This document shows, in pieces, positions 35,353-44,683 of a stretch of DNA of 64,000 bases (the first letter of the stretch is position 1; every line of letters starts with the position of its first letter). A model generated the notes under the pieces. It worked only from the letters and a program-made list of their open reading frames with translations. It was not told the DNA's origin and ran no database searches. Source of the DNA: an uncultured Flavobacteriaceae bacterium (GTDB lineage Bacteria; Bacteroidota; Bacteroidia; Flavobacteriales; Flavobacteriaceae); assembly GCA_913065125.1 (NCBI GenBank), contig CAJYAG010000001.1:186001-250000 (forward strand), written 5' to 3'. The position numbers and the translations under genes are program-made.

Positions 35353-38300
35353 TTATTGCTTTTTAATAAAAATAAAATCACCACCTTCATCTCCGATTCC
35401 GTATATAGTTCCGTATTGTGGAGTATTTGGGCTGTTGTTCATTACTGGCTCTTCTATTTTATCAAATAATTGTCGCGCAGATAAATAATTACTGGTATTA
35501 GTTTCTAATCTATTTAGTAAGTATTTTAAGAACATACTTTTATTTGGAACCGTTTTTAATGTTCCACTTGTAATGGCTTTTCTACTTGTTAATTCGAATT
35601 TCTTTTGAATAGATTTTGGCGATTTTTCAAAAGAACGTGTTTTAAAAATGCTACCACTAAAACAAGCATCAGAAATTAATAAAGTGTGTTTAGATCTAAT
35701 CGATTTTAAGAAATCTACCACTTGTGAGTTGCTGATTAAATTTAGCTCATATTCCATATCTGCATCCGAAGGCAACCAATGCCCAATCTGACTAACTTCA
35801 TCATAAACACCATGACCCGCATAGAAAACTAACAAATTGTCTTTATTGGTAACTTTCTTTTTTAACTTGCTAAATTCTTTAATGATGTCATTTTCAGTCG
35901 GACTCTTATTTAGGATAACTACATTTTCTCTTTTAAAGCTGTATTTGTTGATCAAAACATTTCCTAAGTCTTGTGCATCTTTTGTAGGCAATCCACCCAA
36001 ATCTGTAATGGCTCCGTCACCATAATCACTAACACCAATTAAGAGCGCATAATATTCACCAAACCCTTTATTATCATTATTGTTGTTATTAACAATAATT
36101 ACATCGTCTTTAACATCGACTACATCTGGAGATTTTCTTTTAATTGTAAATGTTTTGGTTGATGATGCCTGTTTTAAATCAGTAGCTTTTACAATTAAGT
36201 CATTTGTACCAATTTTTAATGGAACGTTTGCAGTAAAAGTTCCGTCTTCTTTTACAGATGCATCTACACCATTAATTGTAATTTCGTAAATACCATCTTT
36301 ATCTGTAGCTTTTCCACGAACTAAAATCTTTTTAGTTTTTACAATTTTAAATCCACGTTCTACAACGGGCTCTGTAATTACAACTTCTGGCGGAGTATTA
36401 AAGCTTGATGATGGGTAGGTAACATTTAAATAATCGATAGATATTTCTTGTTTGTTATAAACGCTAAACCCAATATAATCGCCAAAAAATTTAGAATAAG
36501 GAGCTTCATTAACATATTGATCGTTGATGTAAATTCTCAATAAATTTTTTGTTTTGACAATTTTTATTTTATTTGGTTGATATGCTTGGGTATTTAAAGC
36601 AGCAGTTTCTGTCCAAGGAATTAATTTATTAGAAACATCGTTTTCTAGCTTTCTAAACAAATAACTACCTCCTTTAGATAAAAATAAATCGAATTCGTTT
36701 GTGTTATTTTGACGCCCAAAAACAAAAGCAATAGAACCGTCAGAAGCACTTGTAAGCCTTGTTAGTGATGTTTCTATAATAAAGTCTCTACTTGTATCTA
36801 TTCCTACCTTTTTACTGATAAATGCCCCACCTTTTTCATTGTTGCTTTTAAGGTATAATTTACCATTGTTAATTCTACTTTTTACGTTAGTGTCATCAGA
36901 TAAATTCCAACCATTTGTGTTGCTTGCAAAACTTTCGTTTAATGGAACTGTCAACGTGTTAGATGTAACAATTGTATTCTTTGATTTTTTTAGATATTTT
37001 ATGGTAATATTATCTACACCAATTTTTTGCTTGTTAAAAACCACATATCCTAATCGGTGTCCAAAAAAGGCTTCAAAATCAGATTGAGCCACAAAAGTAT
37101 TATTGACATAAAATTTGTATTGATCACTTTCTTTTCTAATCTTTAGCGTATTCAATGCTCCATTTCCGGTTTTTACAGCAGACGATTTTGTAAACTTTTT
37201 AATCAACTCTTCTTTGTCGTCAATAACACGGGCAATTTTATAGTAACCGTTTCCTGTGATGTAAAAGCGAAAACTATTTTTCCCTTCTTTTCCCCATTGA
37301 AAACCATAAGAAATGTTATTAACTCCACTAATTTTTTTAATTGCAGTTGTAATCTCAAAATCTCTAGAAGTATCTATAGTTTTAGGAATATTCACTGCCC
37401 AACCACCATTTTCTTTTAAATGTTCAAAATTATAATAGCTGTTTGAAACACTCATTATTGTAGTTCCACTTGAGTTAGTTGTAGGCCAGTTATTATTGTT
37501 ATTTGTAAAATAATCTGTCAATACATTTTCTCCGTTAGCAACAACTACGTTATCATTTTTATCATTTTGATTTATATATTTTATGTTTAAATCTTCTATT
37601 GCAATCTTTTGTTTGTTGTATACAACAAAACCAAAACGGTTTCCCATAAAAGGTTTGTGAGTGTATAGCGTTAAATACATATTGTTAACATAAAACTTTA
37701 TAAAACCTCTTTCTTTCTTTATTTTTAAAGTATTATAGGCATTATTTCCAGTTTTTATATAAGAAGATTTTGTCCAATCTTTAATTGCTGTAAATTTACC
37801 ATCAATATACTGGTCAACAGAATAAGAACCGTTAGCAGTTATGGTAAAAACAAATTGATTATTACCATCTTTTCTTCCAAAAACAAAACCATACCCATTA
37901 TTGCTGATTCCATCAATTTTTAAAATTCTAGATTCAATTTCAAAATCTTTATTGGTATCGATGTCAACTACTTTGGTACTAGACCAACCACCAGATGTTC
38001 GTTTATGATCAAAATAATATTTGCCATTACTAACCTCTAATTTTGCGCTAGAATCAGAAGATTCTGCCCAACTATTTTTATTTGAAGAAAAATCATCATT
38101 TAAAATTACACTACTGCTGGTTGTTGTTGTGGTAGTTATGTTGTCTTTGACAGTAACATTGCTTTGATTGATGTATTTTATTTTCAAATCATTTACAGCA
38201 ATCTTTTGATCATTATAAACAATAAAACCAAAACGATTTCCTGCAAAAGGTTTATGGGTGTATAATGTGAGATATCGATCGTTTACATAAAACTTAATAA

Positions 38301-39357
38301 AACCTCTTTCTTTTTTGATTTTTAAGGTATTGTAAGCATAATCACCAGTTTTGATATGTGCAGATTTTGTCCATTCTTTTAATGCAATATATTTTCCGTC
38401 TTTATATTGATCAATCGAGTAAGAACCATCTGCTGTGATTGTAAAAACAAATTGATTGTTTCCATCTTTTCTCCCAAAAACAAATCCGAAGCCATTGTTT
38501 TTAATCCCGCTAATTTTTAAAAATTGAGCTTCAATTTCAAAATCTTTATTGTCATCAATATCAACAACTTTTGTACTAGACCAACCACCAGAGGTTCTTT
38601 TGTGTTCAAAATAGTACCTGTTGTTTTTTACTTCTAAAACGGCATCACTTGTTGATGATTCTGCCCAATTGTTTTTATTTGAGGAAAAATTATCCTCTAA
38701 AATTATACTCCCATTTGTTGTGGTAGTGTTGGTTACAACAGTGCTTCCACTTAATTGTGTAGCTTTTATATAATCTATCGCAATTTTTTGTTTGTCGAAA
38801 ATATAAATGCCTAATCTATTGCCTGTAAAAGCGTTGTAGTCTTTACTCTCTAAAAATTGGTCATTTATATAAAAGGATATAGTACGGCCAACCTTTTTTA
38901 CTTTAAATTTATTGGTTGCATAAGTTCCTGTATTTATTGCGCTAGAAGTTTTCCAACCTTTATAGTTAACATATTCATCATTTCTCTTATCAGAAACTCT
39001 GTATTGATCATTACTCAAATAAAAATGAAAGGTATTTTTATCATCTTTATTACCAAACATAAAACCAAAAGCATGGTTTGCGTTATCAAAAGAAATTCTT
39101 TCTATAGATGTTTCAAGCTCAAAATCGCCATTTAAATTAATTTTAAGCTCTGGAGTTCTTACATTCCAATTTTTATCTTTTCTTTTATGTTCAAAATAAT
39201 ATTTTCCGTTTTTAACTATTAATTCTCGGGTAGTATTATTTCCTTCTGGCCAACCATTTGTACTAGAATACGTTTCGTTATAAATTACTTGTTGTGCCGA
39301 GACAATAAAAGTAAATGTTAGAAAGAAGAAAGCTAAGAATACGTGTTTAGTTTTCAT
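35353..39357 (-). CDS. Secreted caspase-family protein with five tandem beta-sandwich-like repeats
   Basis: 1334 aa. Signal peptide 1-21 (ends VSAQ). Five homologous repeats of about 182 residues at 21-203, 216-397, 416-597, 610-791 and 803-984, each with a W-containing start (NxW), a GF(x)FGRKD/N-like strand, an IKFYVN strand and a final KQKIAID strand. This resembles LamG/DUF1080-type concanavalin folds and may bind glycans. An Ig-like module at about 988-1075 is followed by an Asn/Asp-rich linker and a peptidase C14 (caspase) domain at about 1100-1334, with the dyad His1182 (FYAGHGVY) and Cys1232 (ISDACFSG). No type IX sorting domain is seen. It lies 8 nt downstream of a C1 peptidase gene and ends at a terminator. 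Substrate and role unknown. Confidence 0.9.
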   Translation of the reverse strand: MKTKHVFLAFFFLTFTFIVSAQQVIYNETYSSTNGWPEGNNTTRELIVKNGKYYFEHKRKDKNWNVRTPELKINLNGDFELETSIERISFDNANHAFGFMFGNKDDKNTFHFYLSNDQYRVSDKRNDEYVNYKGWKTSSAINTGTYATNKFKVKKVGRTISFYINDQFLESKDYNAFTGNRLGIYIFDKQKIAIDYIKATQLSGSTVVTNTTTTNGSIILEDNFSSNKNNWAESSTSDAVLEVKNNRYYFEHKRTSGGWSSTKVVDIDDNKDFEIEAQFLKISGIKNNGFGFVFGRKDGNNQFVFTITADGSYSIDQYKDGKYIALKEWTKSAHIKTGDYAYNTLKIKKERGFIKFYVNDRYLTLYTHKPFAGNRFGFIVYNDQKIAVNDLKIKYINQSNVTVKDNITTTTTTSSSVILNDDFSSNKNSWAESSDSSAKLEVSNGKYYFDHKRTSGGWSSTKVVDIDTNKDFEIESRILKIDGISNNGYGFVFGRKDGNNQFVFTITANGSYSVDQYIDGKFTAIKDWTKSSYIKTGNNAYNTLKIKKERGFIKFYVNNMYLTLYTHKPFMGNRFGFVVYNKQKIAIEDLNIKYINQNDKNDNVVVANGENVLTDYFTNNNNNWPTTNSSGTTIMSVSNSYYNFEHLKENGGWAVNIPKTIDTSRDFEITTAIKKISGVNNISYGFQWGKEGKNSFRFYITGNGYYKIARVIDDKEELIKKFTKSSAVKTGNGALNTLKIRKESDQYKFYVNNTFVAQSDFEAFFGHRLGYVVFNKQKIGVDNITIKYLKKSKNTIVTSNTLTVPLNESFASNTNGWNLSDDTNVKSRINNGKLYLKSNNEKGGAFISKKVGIDTSRDFIIETSLTRLTSASDGSIAFVFGRQNNTNEFDLFLSKGGSYLFRKLENDVSNKLIPWTETAALNTQAYQPNKIKIVKTKNLLRIYINDQYVNEAPYSKFFGDYIGFSVYNKQEISIDYLNVTYPSSSFNTPPEVVITEPVVERGFKIVKTKKILVRGKATDKDGIYEITINGVDASVKEDGTFTANVPLKIGTNDLIVKATDLKQASSTKTFTIKRKSPDVVDVKDDVIIVNNNNNDNKGFGEYYALLIGVSDYGDGAITDLGGLPTKDAQDLGNVLINKYSFKRENVVILNKSPTENDIIKEFSKLKKKVTNKDNLLVFYAGHGVYDEVSQIGHWLPSDADMEYELNLISNSQVVDFLKSIRSKHTLLISDACFSGSIFKTRSFEKSPKSIQKKFELTSRKAITSGTLKTVPNKSMFLKYLLNRLETNTSNYLSARQLFDKIEEPVMNNSPNTPQYGTIYGIGDEGGDFIFIKKQ
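36406..39297 (-). repeat. Five in-frame repeats of about 550 bp inside the caspase gene
   Basis: Units at 38749-39297, 38167-38712, 37567-38112, 36985-37530 and 36406-36951. Units 2 and 3 are much closer to each other than to the rest, with long identical stretches such as NTLKIKKERGFIKFYVN, indicating a recent duplication. Confidence 0.88.
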
Positions 39358-39365
39358 AATATTTT

Positions 39366-40832
39366 TTATTGGTGATTCATTTCTATAAAGATAGGTACAA
39401 CTTTAGCAGTTCTATTTGAAGATTTAGTTGTAAAAGCAATTTTATTACTATCAAATTTAATGTCAGATCCTTTATATATTTTAGATTGCAGTGCTTTTTT
39501 AACTCTAGAAACAAAATCTCCAGAACCATATCTTGTAGTACTTACAATTTTATCAATATCTAATTTTTCTTTGCTATATAAAACACAAAGTACATCTCTA
39601 CCTGGTTTTTCGTCAAACTCAATAAAATAGTCTTCGTTAGGCAATGCAATTTCGCTATTTATGTAGCTAAAATAATCGCTAAATTTTTCAAATGGATATA
39701 ATTTACTAACAGATTTATCAGCAGAACCATATCCAATTAAATAGACATAACCTTTTTGTTTGCTTTTTAAGTAAATTCTAAACTGAGTTCCAGAACCATA
39801 ACTTTTAGCAATGCTATAAGTTGTTTCTGATGCTTTTACAACATTAAAATTTCTTGAAGCTCCTTTTGCTAAAATAGGAGTCATGTTTTCACCGTTGCTT
39901 AACTTTAAAGTAAGTTCTCCTGCTAAAGTAGTTTCATTATTGGTTACCACCACGTCATCATTATCATCTGGAGAAACAATAACTTTAGGTTTTGGACTTT
40001 TATCAACTAAAACATAGGCTGTTTTTGTGTTCTTTTTAAAATCATCATACCGCACCCAAATATATCCGTTGTTTCCCCAGTTTGTTCCCCAAGAATTTAA
40101 CAACTCAAAAGAACCTCCATACTTATCATCATCATAACCAATAACAACCATTGCATGTCCGCCAGGTTTACTCGTATGAATTCCATTCCAAGCTCCCTTA
40201 GCTTTAAAAAAAGTAGAAGAAACTTGCATACCAATAACAACAGGATTTTTATTCGCGATTGCTTTTTTTACTTTTCCAACTAAATTAGAAGGGTTGTCCC
40301 ATTTTGCTAATCTTTCGTAAGTTAAAATTGTGTTTTGTTTTGCTTTTTGTAAACCGTATGTAGACGGACTTTTTACACAGTTTGTTTGATCGTAAGTGAA
40401 ATCTTTTAATGCTAATACACCGTATGTATTTAATAATTTCATTGCGTCAGCAATATATGATCCACGTTTACAATCATTATCTCCTTTAAATTTAATTAAG
40501 TTGTATACAAATGCAGGAGAAAATGTGTTTTGGTTGATTTTTGTAGTATTATTTGCCCAGCCATTTTTTATTGCATTTGCAATGGTTCTTGCTCCATAAC
40601 CACTTGCCCAACCAACACATGATGGTTGACGGCCTTGATTACCAGGAGTAGGAGAGTATGCCTTTATACTATAACTTCTTGGAACAGAGGTTACACTTCT
40701 TGTAATTAAAGGAACCGTTTCTGTAACATTTTCGTATTTTTCTTTGCTAAACTCTAATCCCGTTACAAATTCTTGTGCATAGAATGTTGTACTTAGTAGC
40801 GTTAAAAACACAATTAGTGAAAACTTTTTCAT
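39366..40832 (-). CDS. Secreted C1 (papain-fold) peptidase with C-terminal DUF4384 domain
   Basis: 488 aa. Signal peptide ends FYAQ. The papain-like domain at about 50-280 keeps the full catalytic set: Gln66 (GNQGRQ oxyanion), Cys72 (PSCVGWA), His226 (GGHAMVV), Asn246 (NSWGTNWG). After an Asp-rich linker (about 285-300) comes a DUF4384-like beta domain (about 305-420, FRIYLKSKQKGYVYLIGYG) and a basic tail. DUF4384 is often found with caspase-like proteins, so finding it on the papain gene next to a caspase gene supports a functional pair. Only 8 nt separates the two genes, with promoter upstream at 40857-40887. Confidence 0.88.
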   Translation of the reverse strand: MKKFSLIVFLTLLSTTFYAQEFVTGLEFSKEKYENVTETVPLITRSVTSVPRSYSIKAYSPTPGNQGRQPSCVGWASGYGARTIANAIKNGWANNTTKINQNTFSPAFVYNLIKFKGDNDCKRGSYIADAMKLLNTYGVLALKDFTYDQTNCVKSPSTYGLQKAKQNTILTYERLAKWDNPSNLVGKVKKAIANKNPVVIGMQVSSTFFKAKGAWNGIHTSKPGGHAMVVIGYDDDKYGGSFELLNSWGTNWGNNGYIWVRYDDFKKNTKTAYVLVDKSPKPKVIVSPDDNDDVVVTNNETTLAGELTLKLSNGENMTPILAKGASRNFNVVKASETTYSIAKSYGSGTQFRIYLKSKQKGYVYLIGYGSADKSVSKLYPFEKFSDYFSYINSEIALPNEDYFIEFDEKPGRDVLCVLYSKEKLDIDKIVSTTRYGSGDFVSRVKKALQSKIYKGSDIKFDSNKIAFTTKSSNRTAKVVPIFIEMNHQ

Positions 40833-40856
40833 GATGTTTGTTTTTAGGTTATTCTA

Positions 40857-40887
40857 CAAAAATGAGGGATTTGAGTAGAAAAAACAA
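40857..40887 (-). promoter_or_regulatory. Promoter of the papain/caspase operon
   Basis: On the minus strand: TTG (40885-40887), 20-nt spacer, then CATTTTTG (40857-40864), one mismatch from TAnnTTTG. The start codon is 24 nt further on. It separates this operon from the upstream DUF3857 gene. Confidence 0.5.
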
Positions 40888-40956
40888 TACGCATTTTTTC
40901 GTATATTCTATAAAAATAACAAAAAAGTTTAACTCTTTAAATAAACTAGAAAAAGA

Positions 40957-42915
40957 TTATTTGATTTTGGCTAAAGTAATCATAGTAGATTGAGCTTTAA
41001 CAATTTGATGAAAGAACTCTTTTAAAGCAAAATATTCTTGATTTGTATATGCAACTTTGTTGAGTTGAAATTTATAAAAGATGGAAATTTTAGCATTTAG
41101 TTTCTTTATATTAAAAATAAAACTACCACCATTATTGGGTAAAGAAAAAGCTCTGCTTTTTGGCAATTCTCCAATAGAATAATTCTCTGGTAAATGAATA
41201 CTTGCTCTATAAATGTAGTTTCTTTTATAACCAAAATTAACAGGGTATAAGCGCTCTGTTAGTTTAAATGGGTTCGTTTGTGCTTTCTCATGAAAAAAGG
41301 GATTGAGATATATTTTATCTTGTAAACCCTCATTGATTGCCTCAAAATTAAAGTTAAAAGTTTGTGTAATTTGATTGCTATTTCTTTCCAATCCAGAAAC
41401 CTTATAGTCATTTACTTCTAAGCTATTGTTAGCTTCATATTTCTCCAAATAATTTTCTTGACTAGTAGAATTTAATTCAGACTTTAAATTATAGGCGTCA
41501 TAACCAGAATTAAAGACTCTTAACAAACCTTTTATTTCTCCATCTTCTGAAATAGTTACACTGAGGTTTATTTTTTCATTTGATTCATATTTAGGAGCTA
41601 ACGATTTCCAATAGCTTCCCTTTTTAAAATCCATTACACGAACATTGCCATTTAATGTAGAAAATGGAGTAAGACCAAAAGTTAATTGTTTGTTAGTTGC
41701 ATCTAGAAAATATTCTTCTTCATCTATTTTTAAGAGTACAATTACATAATTAAAATCTGTAATTACAGGATATATTTTAGTTGGTAAACCATTGCTTCTG
41801 GTAGACAATAACGCAATTTTGACATCTAAATCTGCTGCTTTTAAAGCATTAAACAAAGAAATGTTTATGTCTGCAAGTGTACCAACTTTATCATTAAAAG
41901 ATTTTTTTGTGTCAATTTTACTATACGAAAAACTTTTACCATTGTTTGTATAATGGTTCTGTATAAAATAATAAATGTTTTTTGCTTTTTCTAAGGTATT
42001 CTTTTCGGAAATTAATTCTTGTGGTAAATTCTTTTTAAAGAAATTAGATTTTCTTAATTCTGAACCAAAATAATCTCCAGATTTAAATCTTTTATCTGTT
42101 GATTTCCATGTATCTGTATATCTTATTTTACTTCCACTTGCTGATGTAAAGGATTCTAATTCAAATGTAACTCTAGAAATAAAATTCTTCTTACTAGTCA
42201 TATATCCTTCTTCTTTAAAAGCAGGTATGTGGTTCATTCCCAATGATAAAACCGTACATCCGCCTTGAGTTAGTCCAGGAATATTTACACATCTTTTAAT
42301 TACCGAAGGATTATTTTTATCTAACTTTAAAAAACCTCTTAAACCCACATTGTACATGTAATTCCCTAAGATTGCCGATTCATATTCGCTTTTAACTTTA
42401 GGAATATCAGATTGAAAATACCAATCTTCTAACCCTTGAAAATAAGGAGTTGTATAGGTATAAGAATATTCTATTACAGAACCTACCTTAATGTCTGGTA
42501 AGGTAAATGTTAAGGTGGTCCAATTTTCAGTTTCTTTATTTTTAAAAATATCTTTTTCTAATACATTTTTTTTTTGGATGGAGTTTGCAACTATATTATA
42601 AGTAATCGCTTTGATATTGTCTACAGATTCATTTTTATAAAAAGGAATTTGAACTATCCCTTTGTCAAAACCTTCTTTTTTTAGTATTTTGATTCTGTAA
42701 TAATAGTTGGTACTTAAATTGTGGTCTTTTGCTGGATTCATAAATGTATTCCCTTGCTCGTACAATACAACAGCAACTGCTGTAGAATCTTTGTCGTAAA
42801 CGGTCATTTTTAATTCCTCTAAAGTAGCCTGTCCCATTTTTACTGACTTAGATCTTTGAGAAAAAGAAAAAGTCGTGATTAATAAAAAAACAATCAATAA
42901 AAAAACTTTTTTCAT
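40957..42915 (-). CDS. DUF3857 / transglutaminase-like secreted protein
   Basis: 652 aa. Signal peptide (MKKVFLLIVFLLITTFSFSQ), N-terminal DUF3857 beta domain (about 60-260), a transglutaminase-like core (about 300-400) and a C-terminal beta domain. In the core the usual catalytic Cys position reads GTLADINISLFNAL (Leu/Thr instead of Cys) and the expected His strand reads DFNYVIVLLKID, so it is predicted to lack transglutaminase activity; a structural or binding role is more likely. It follows the DnaQ-like gene by 3 nt and so probably ends that long operon. Confidence 0.86.
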   Translation of the reverse strand: MKKVFLLIVFLLITTFSFSQRSKSVKMGQATLEELKMTVYDKDSTAVAVVLYEQGNTFMNPAKDHNLSTNYYYRIKILKKEGFDKGIVQIPFYKNESVDNIKAITYNIVANSIQKKNVLEKDIFKNKETENWTTLTFTLPDIKVGSVIEYSYTYTTPYFQGLEDWYFQSDIPKVKSEYESAILGNYMYNVGLRGFLKLDKNNPSVIKRCVNIPGLTQGGCTVLSLGMNHIPAFKEEGYMTSKKNFISRVTFELESFTSASGSKIRYTDTWKSTDKRFKSGDYFGSELRKSNFFKKNLPQELISEKNTLEKAKNIYYFIQNHYTNNGKSFSYSKIDTKKSFNDKVGTLADINISLFNALKAADLDVKIALLSTRSNGLPTKIYPVITDFNYVIVLLKIDEEEYFLDATNKQLTFGLTPFSTLNGNVRVMDFKKGSYWKSLAPKYESNEKINLSVTISEDGEIKGLLRVFNSGYDAYNLKSELNSTSQENYLEKYEANNSLEVNDYKVSGLERNSNQITQTFNFNFEAINEGLQDKIYLNPFFHEKAQTNPFKLTERLYPVNFGYKRNYIYRASIHLPENYSIGELPKSRAFSLPNNGGSFIFNIKKLNAKISIFYKFQLNKVAYTNQEYFALKEFFHQIVKAQSTMITLAKIK

Positions 42916-42918
42916 AGT

Positions 42919-43998
42919 CTAGTAACGTATTATTTTTAAAACAGATTTATTTTTTAAATAATTTTTGATAATAGTTTTGGCCAAACTTTTATTTAAAATA
43001 GGTGTGAGCATTTCTTTTAAAATACTCATTTGATTTTCTTGAAAAGCCAAATTGGTAAAACAGTATCCTAAAACTTCATTATTTTCTATAACAATTATCG
43101 AGCTTTCATCTATAGTTCTTCCTTTATCAACCAATAACATATTATCGCTATTAAAACCTTCGGATAAAATTCTTTTTTTACTTCTCAAATTATATTTCGG
43201 TTTGTTAGCATCTAATTCTAAAAAATATTTTAAACTGGTTAGTAGCATATTTCCAGTAAGTTCATAACTTATTGACGCAGTTTTTTCTTGAATTTTTACG
43301 CTTCGTTTTGTTGTTTTTATAAACTGATTTATAAGATCGCTTTTTATATTATTTCCTTTGCCCATAAAAATAATTTCTCCATCATCTTTATGTAAATAAT
43401 AGACCCCCATAATTGTTGGAACTTCTTCGACCAAACTAGTTAGTTTTTCTGCAGTTTTCTTACAATCAAAATGTTTTATTGTGCTTTTTATGATGGTCTT
43501 ATCAATATCTTTATCTAATAATAATTTAAAAAGTTGAATGGTAGCTAAGGCATCACCTGAAGCTCTATGTCTATCGCTCATCGGAATTCCGAGCGATTTA
43601 CATAACTTGCCTAAACTGTAAGAAGGTTTGTCTGGAATCAATTTTCTGCTTAATTCAACTGTACACAACGTATCTCTTTTAAACAGATATCCTAAACGTT
43701 TGTATTCTGTCTTTAAAATACGATAATCAAAACTTGAGTTGTGAGCAACAATAATACAATCTTCAGTAATTTCTAAGATTCTTTTTGCCACTTCGTGAAA
43801 TTTTGGAGCATTTCGCAGCATTTTATTATTGATTCCTGTAAGTTGAACCACAAAAGGCTGAATGTCTTTTTCTGGATTTACGAGCGTAATAAGTTGATCT
43901 ACAACTGTATGTCCGTCGAACTTATAGATTGCAATTTCAGTAATTCCTTCTTCGTTAAATTTTCCTCCGGTAGTTTCAATATCTAAAATTGCGTACAA
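42919..43998 (-). CDS. DnaQ-type exonuclease fused to degenerate GIY-YIG domain
   Basis: 359 aa. Residues 1-165 are a DEDDh 3'-5' exonuclease like the Pol III epsilon subunit: AILDIETTGG (Asp6, Glu8), VAHNSSFDYRIL, and HRASGDALAT. Residues about 195-230 (IMGVYYLHKDDGEIIFMGKG) match the UvrC-type GIY-YIG start, but the motif is FMG rather than Y(V/I)G and the Arg normally found in the following helix is replaced in KSDLINQF. The second domain is therefore likely inactive as a nuclease. The fusion is known in Bacteroidota; its role is presumably in DNA repair. Confidence 0.85.
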   Translation of the reverse strand: MYAILDIETTGGKFNEEGITEIAIYKFDGHTVVDQLITLVNPEKDIQPFVVQLTGINNKMLRNAPKFHEVAKRILEITEDCIIVAHNSSFDYRILKTEYKRLGYLFKRDTLCTVELSRKLIPDKPSYSLGKLCKSLGIPMSDRHRASGDALATIQLFKLLLDKDIDKTIIKSTIKHFDCKKTAEKLTSLVEEVPTIMGVYYLHKDDGEIIFMGKGNNIKSDLINQFIKTTKRSVKIQEKTASISYELTGNMLLTSLKYFLELDANKPKYNLRSKKRILSEGFNSDNMLLVDKGRTIDESSIIVIENNEVLGYCFTNLAFQENQMSILKEMLTPILNKSLAKTIIKNYLKNKSVLKIIRY

Positions 43999-44021
43999 AC
44001 TCTTTTTCTTTTTTAGTAAAA

Positions 44022-44681
44022 CTAAGCAATATAATTTCGAGCACCAAAAATAGCACTTCCAACTCTAACCATATTACTGCCATTTTTTATTGCCAATTGA
44101 TAATCTCCACTCATTCCCATCGATAAAACTCTAAGTGTAGAATGCTGTAATTTAAGTACATCAAAAAAGTTTTTTAATGCAGAAAACTCTGTTATTAGTT
44201 GTTCTTGATTGTCTGTAAATGTTGCCATTCCCATTAAACCAACAATTTTAATATTTTTTAATTCTGATATTTCCTCAGATGAAATAATTTCTTCAATATC
44301 TGAAAAAGACAATCCAAACTTCGTGTCTTCTTTTGCAATTTTTGCCTGCAATAAACAGTTGATAATTCGATTGTGTTTTTTTGCTTGCTTGTTTATTTCT
44401 TTCAAAGTTTTAAAACTATCTACACCGTGAATTAAATCAACAAAATGCGCCATGTATTTTACTTTATTTCGCTGTAAATGTCCAATCATATGCCATTGAA
44501 TATCTTTTGGCAATTCATCATATTTAGTGGCCATTTCTTGAATTTTATTTTCGCCAAAAACACGCTGTCCAGCATTGTATGCTTCTAAAATAGCTGAGTT
44601 TGGTTTGGTTTTAGAAACCGCAACTAAAGTTACATAGTCTGGTAAGTTTTCTTTTATTTGATGTAGGTTTTTAGCAATCAT
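44022..44681 (-). CDS. YggS/PLPBP family pyridoxal-phosphate homeostasis protein
   Basis: 219 aa single-domain alanine-racemase-like TIM barrel. The PLP lysine is in VTLVAVSKTKP. FGENKIQEM, WHMIGHLQRNK, LMGMATFTDN and SMGMSGDYQLAI are family motifs. Family members bind PLP and keep B6 and amino-acid pools in balance, without proven catalysis. Its start lies 2 nt after the DUF1015 stop. Confidence 0.94.
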   Translation of the reverse strand: MIAKNLHQIKENLPDYVTLVAVSKTKPNSAILEAYNAGQRVFGENKIQEMATKYDELPKDIQWHMIGHLQRNKVKYMAHFVDLIHGVDSFKTLKEINKQAKKHNRIINCLLQAKIAKEDTKFGLSFSDIEEIISSEEISELKNIKIVGLMGMATFTDNQEQLITEFSALKNFFDVLKLQHSTLRVLSMGMSGDYQLAIKNGSNMVRVGSAIFGARNYIA

Positions 44682-44683
44682 AA

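Noticed and set aside
37000-39135. Several plus-strand open frames opposite the caspase gene (for example 38857-39135)
   Set aside because: They are antisense shadows with poor composition; the minus-strand frame carries clear domains throughout.
43795-44430. Plus-strand frames opposite the exonuclease and YggS genes
   Set aside because: Antisense to well-identified genes, with no motif or promoter.
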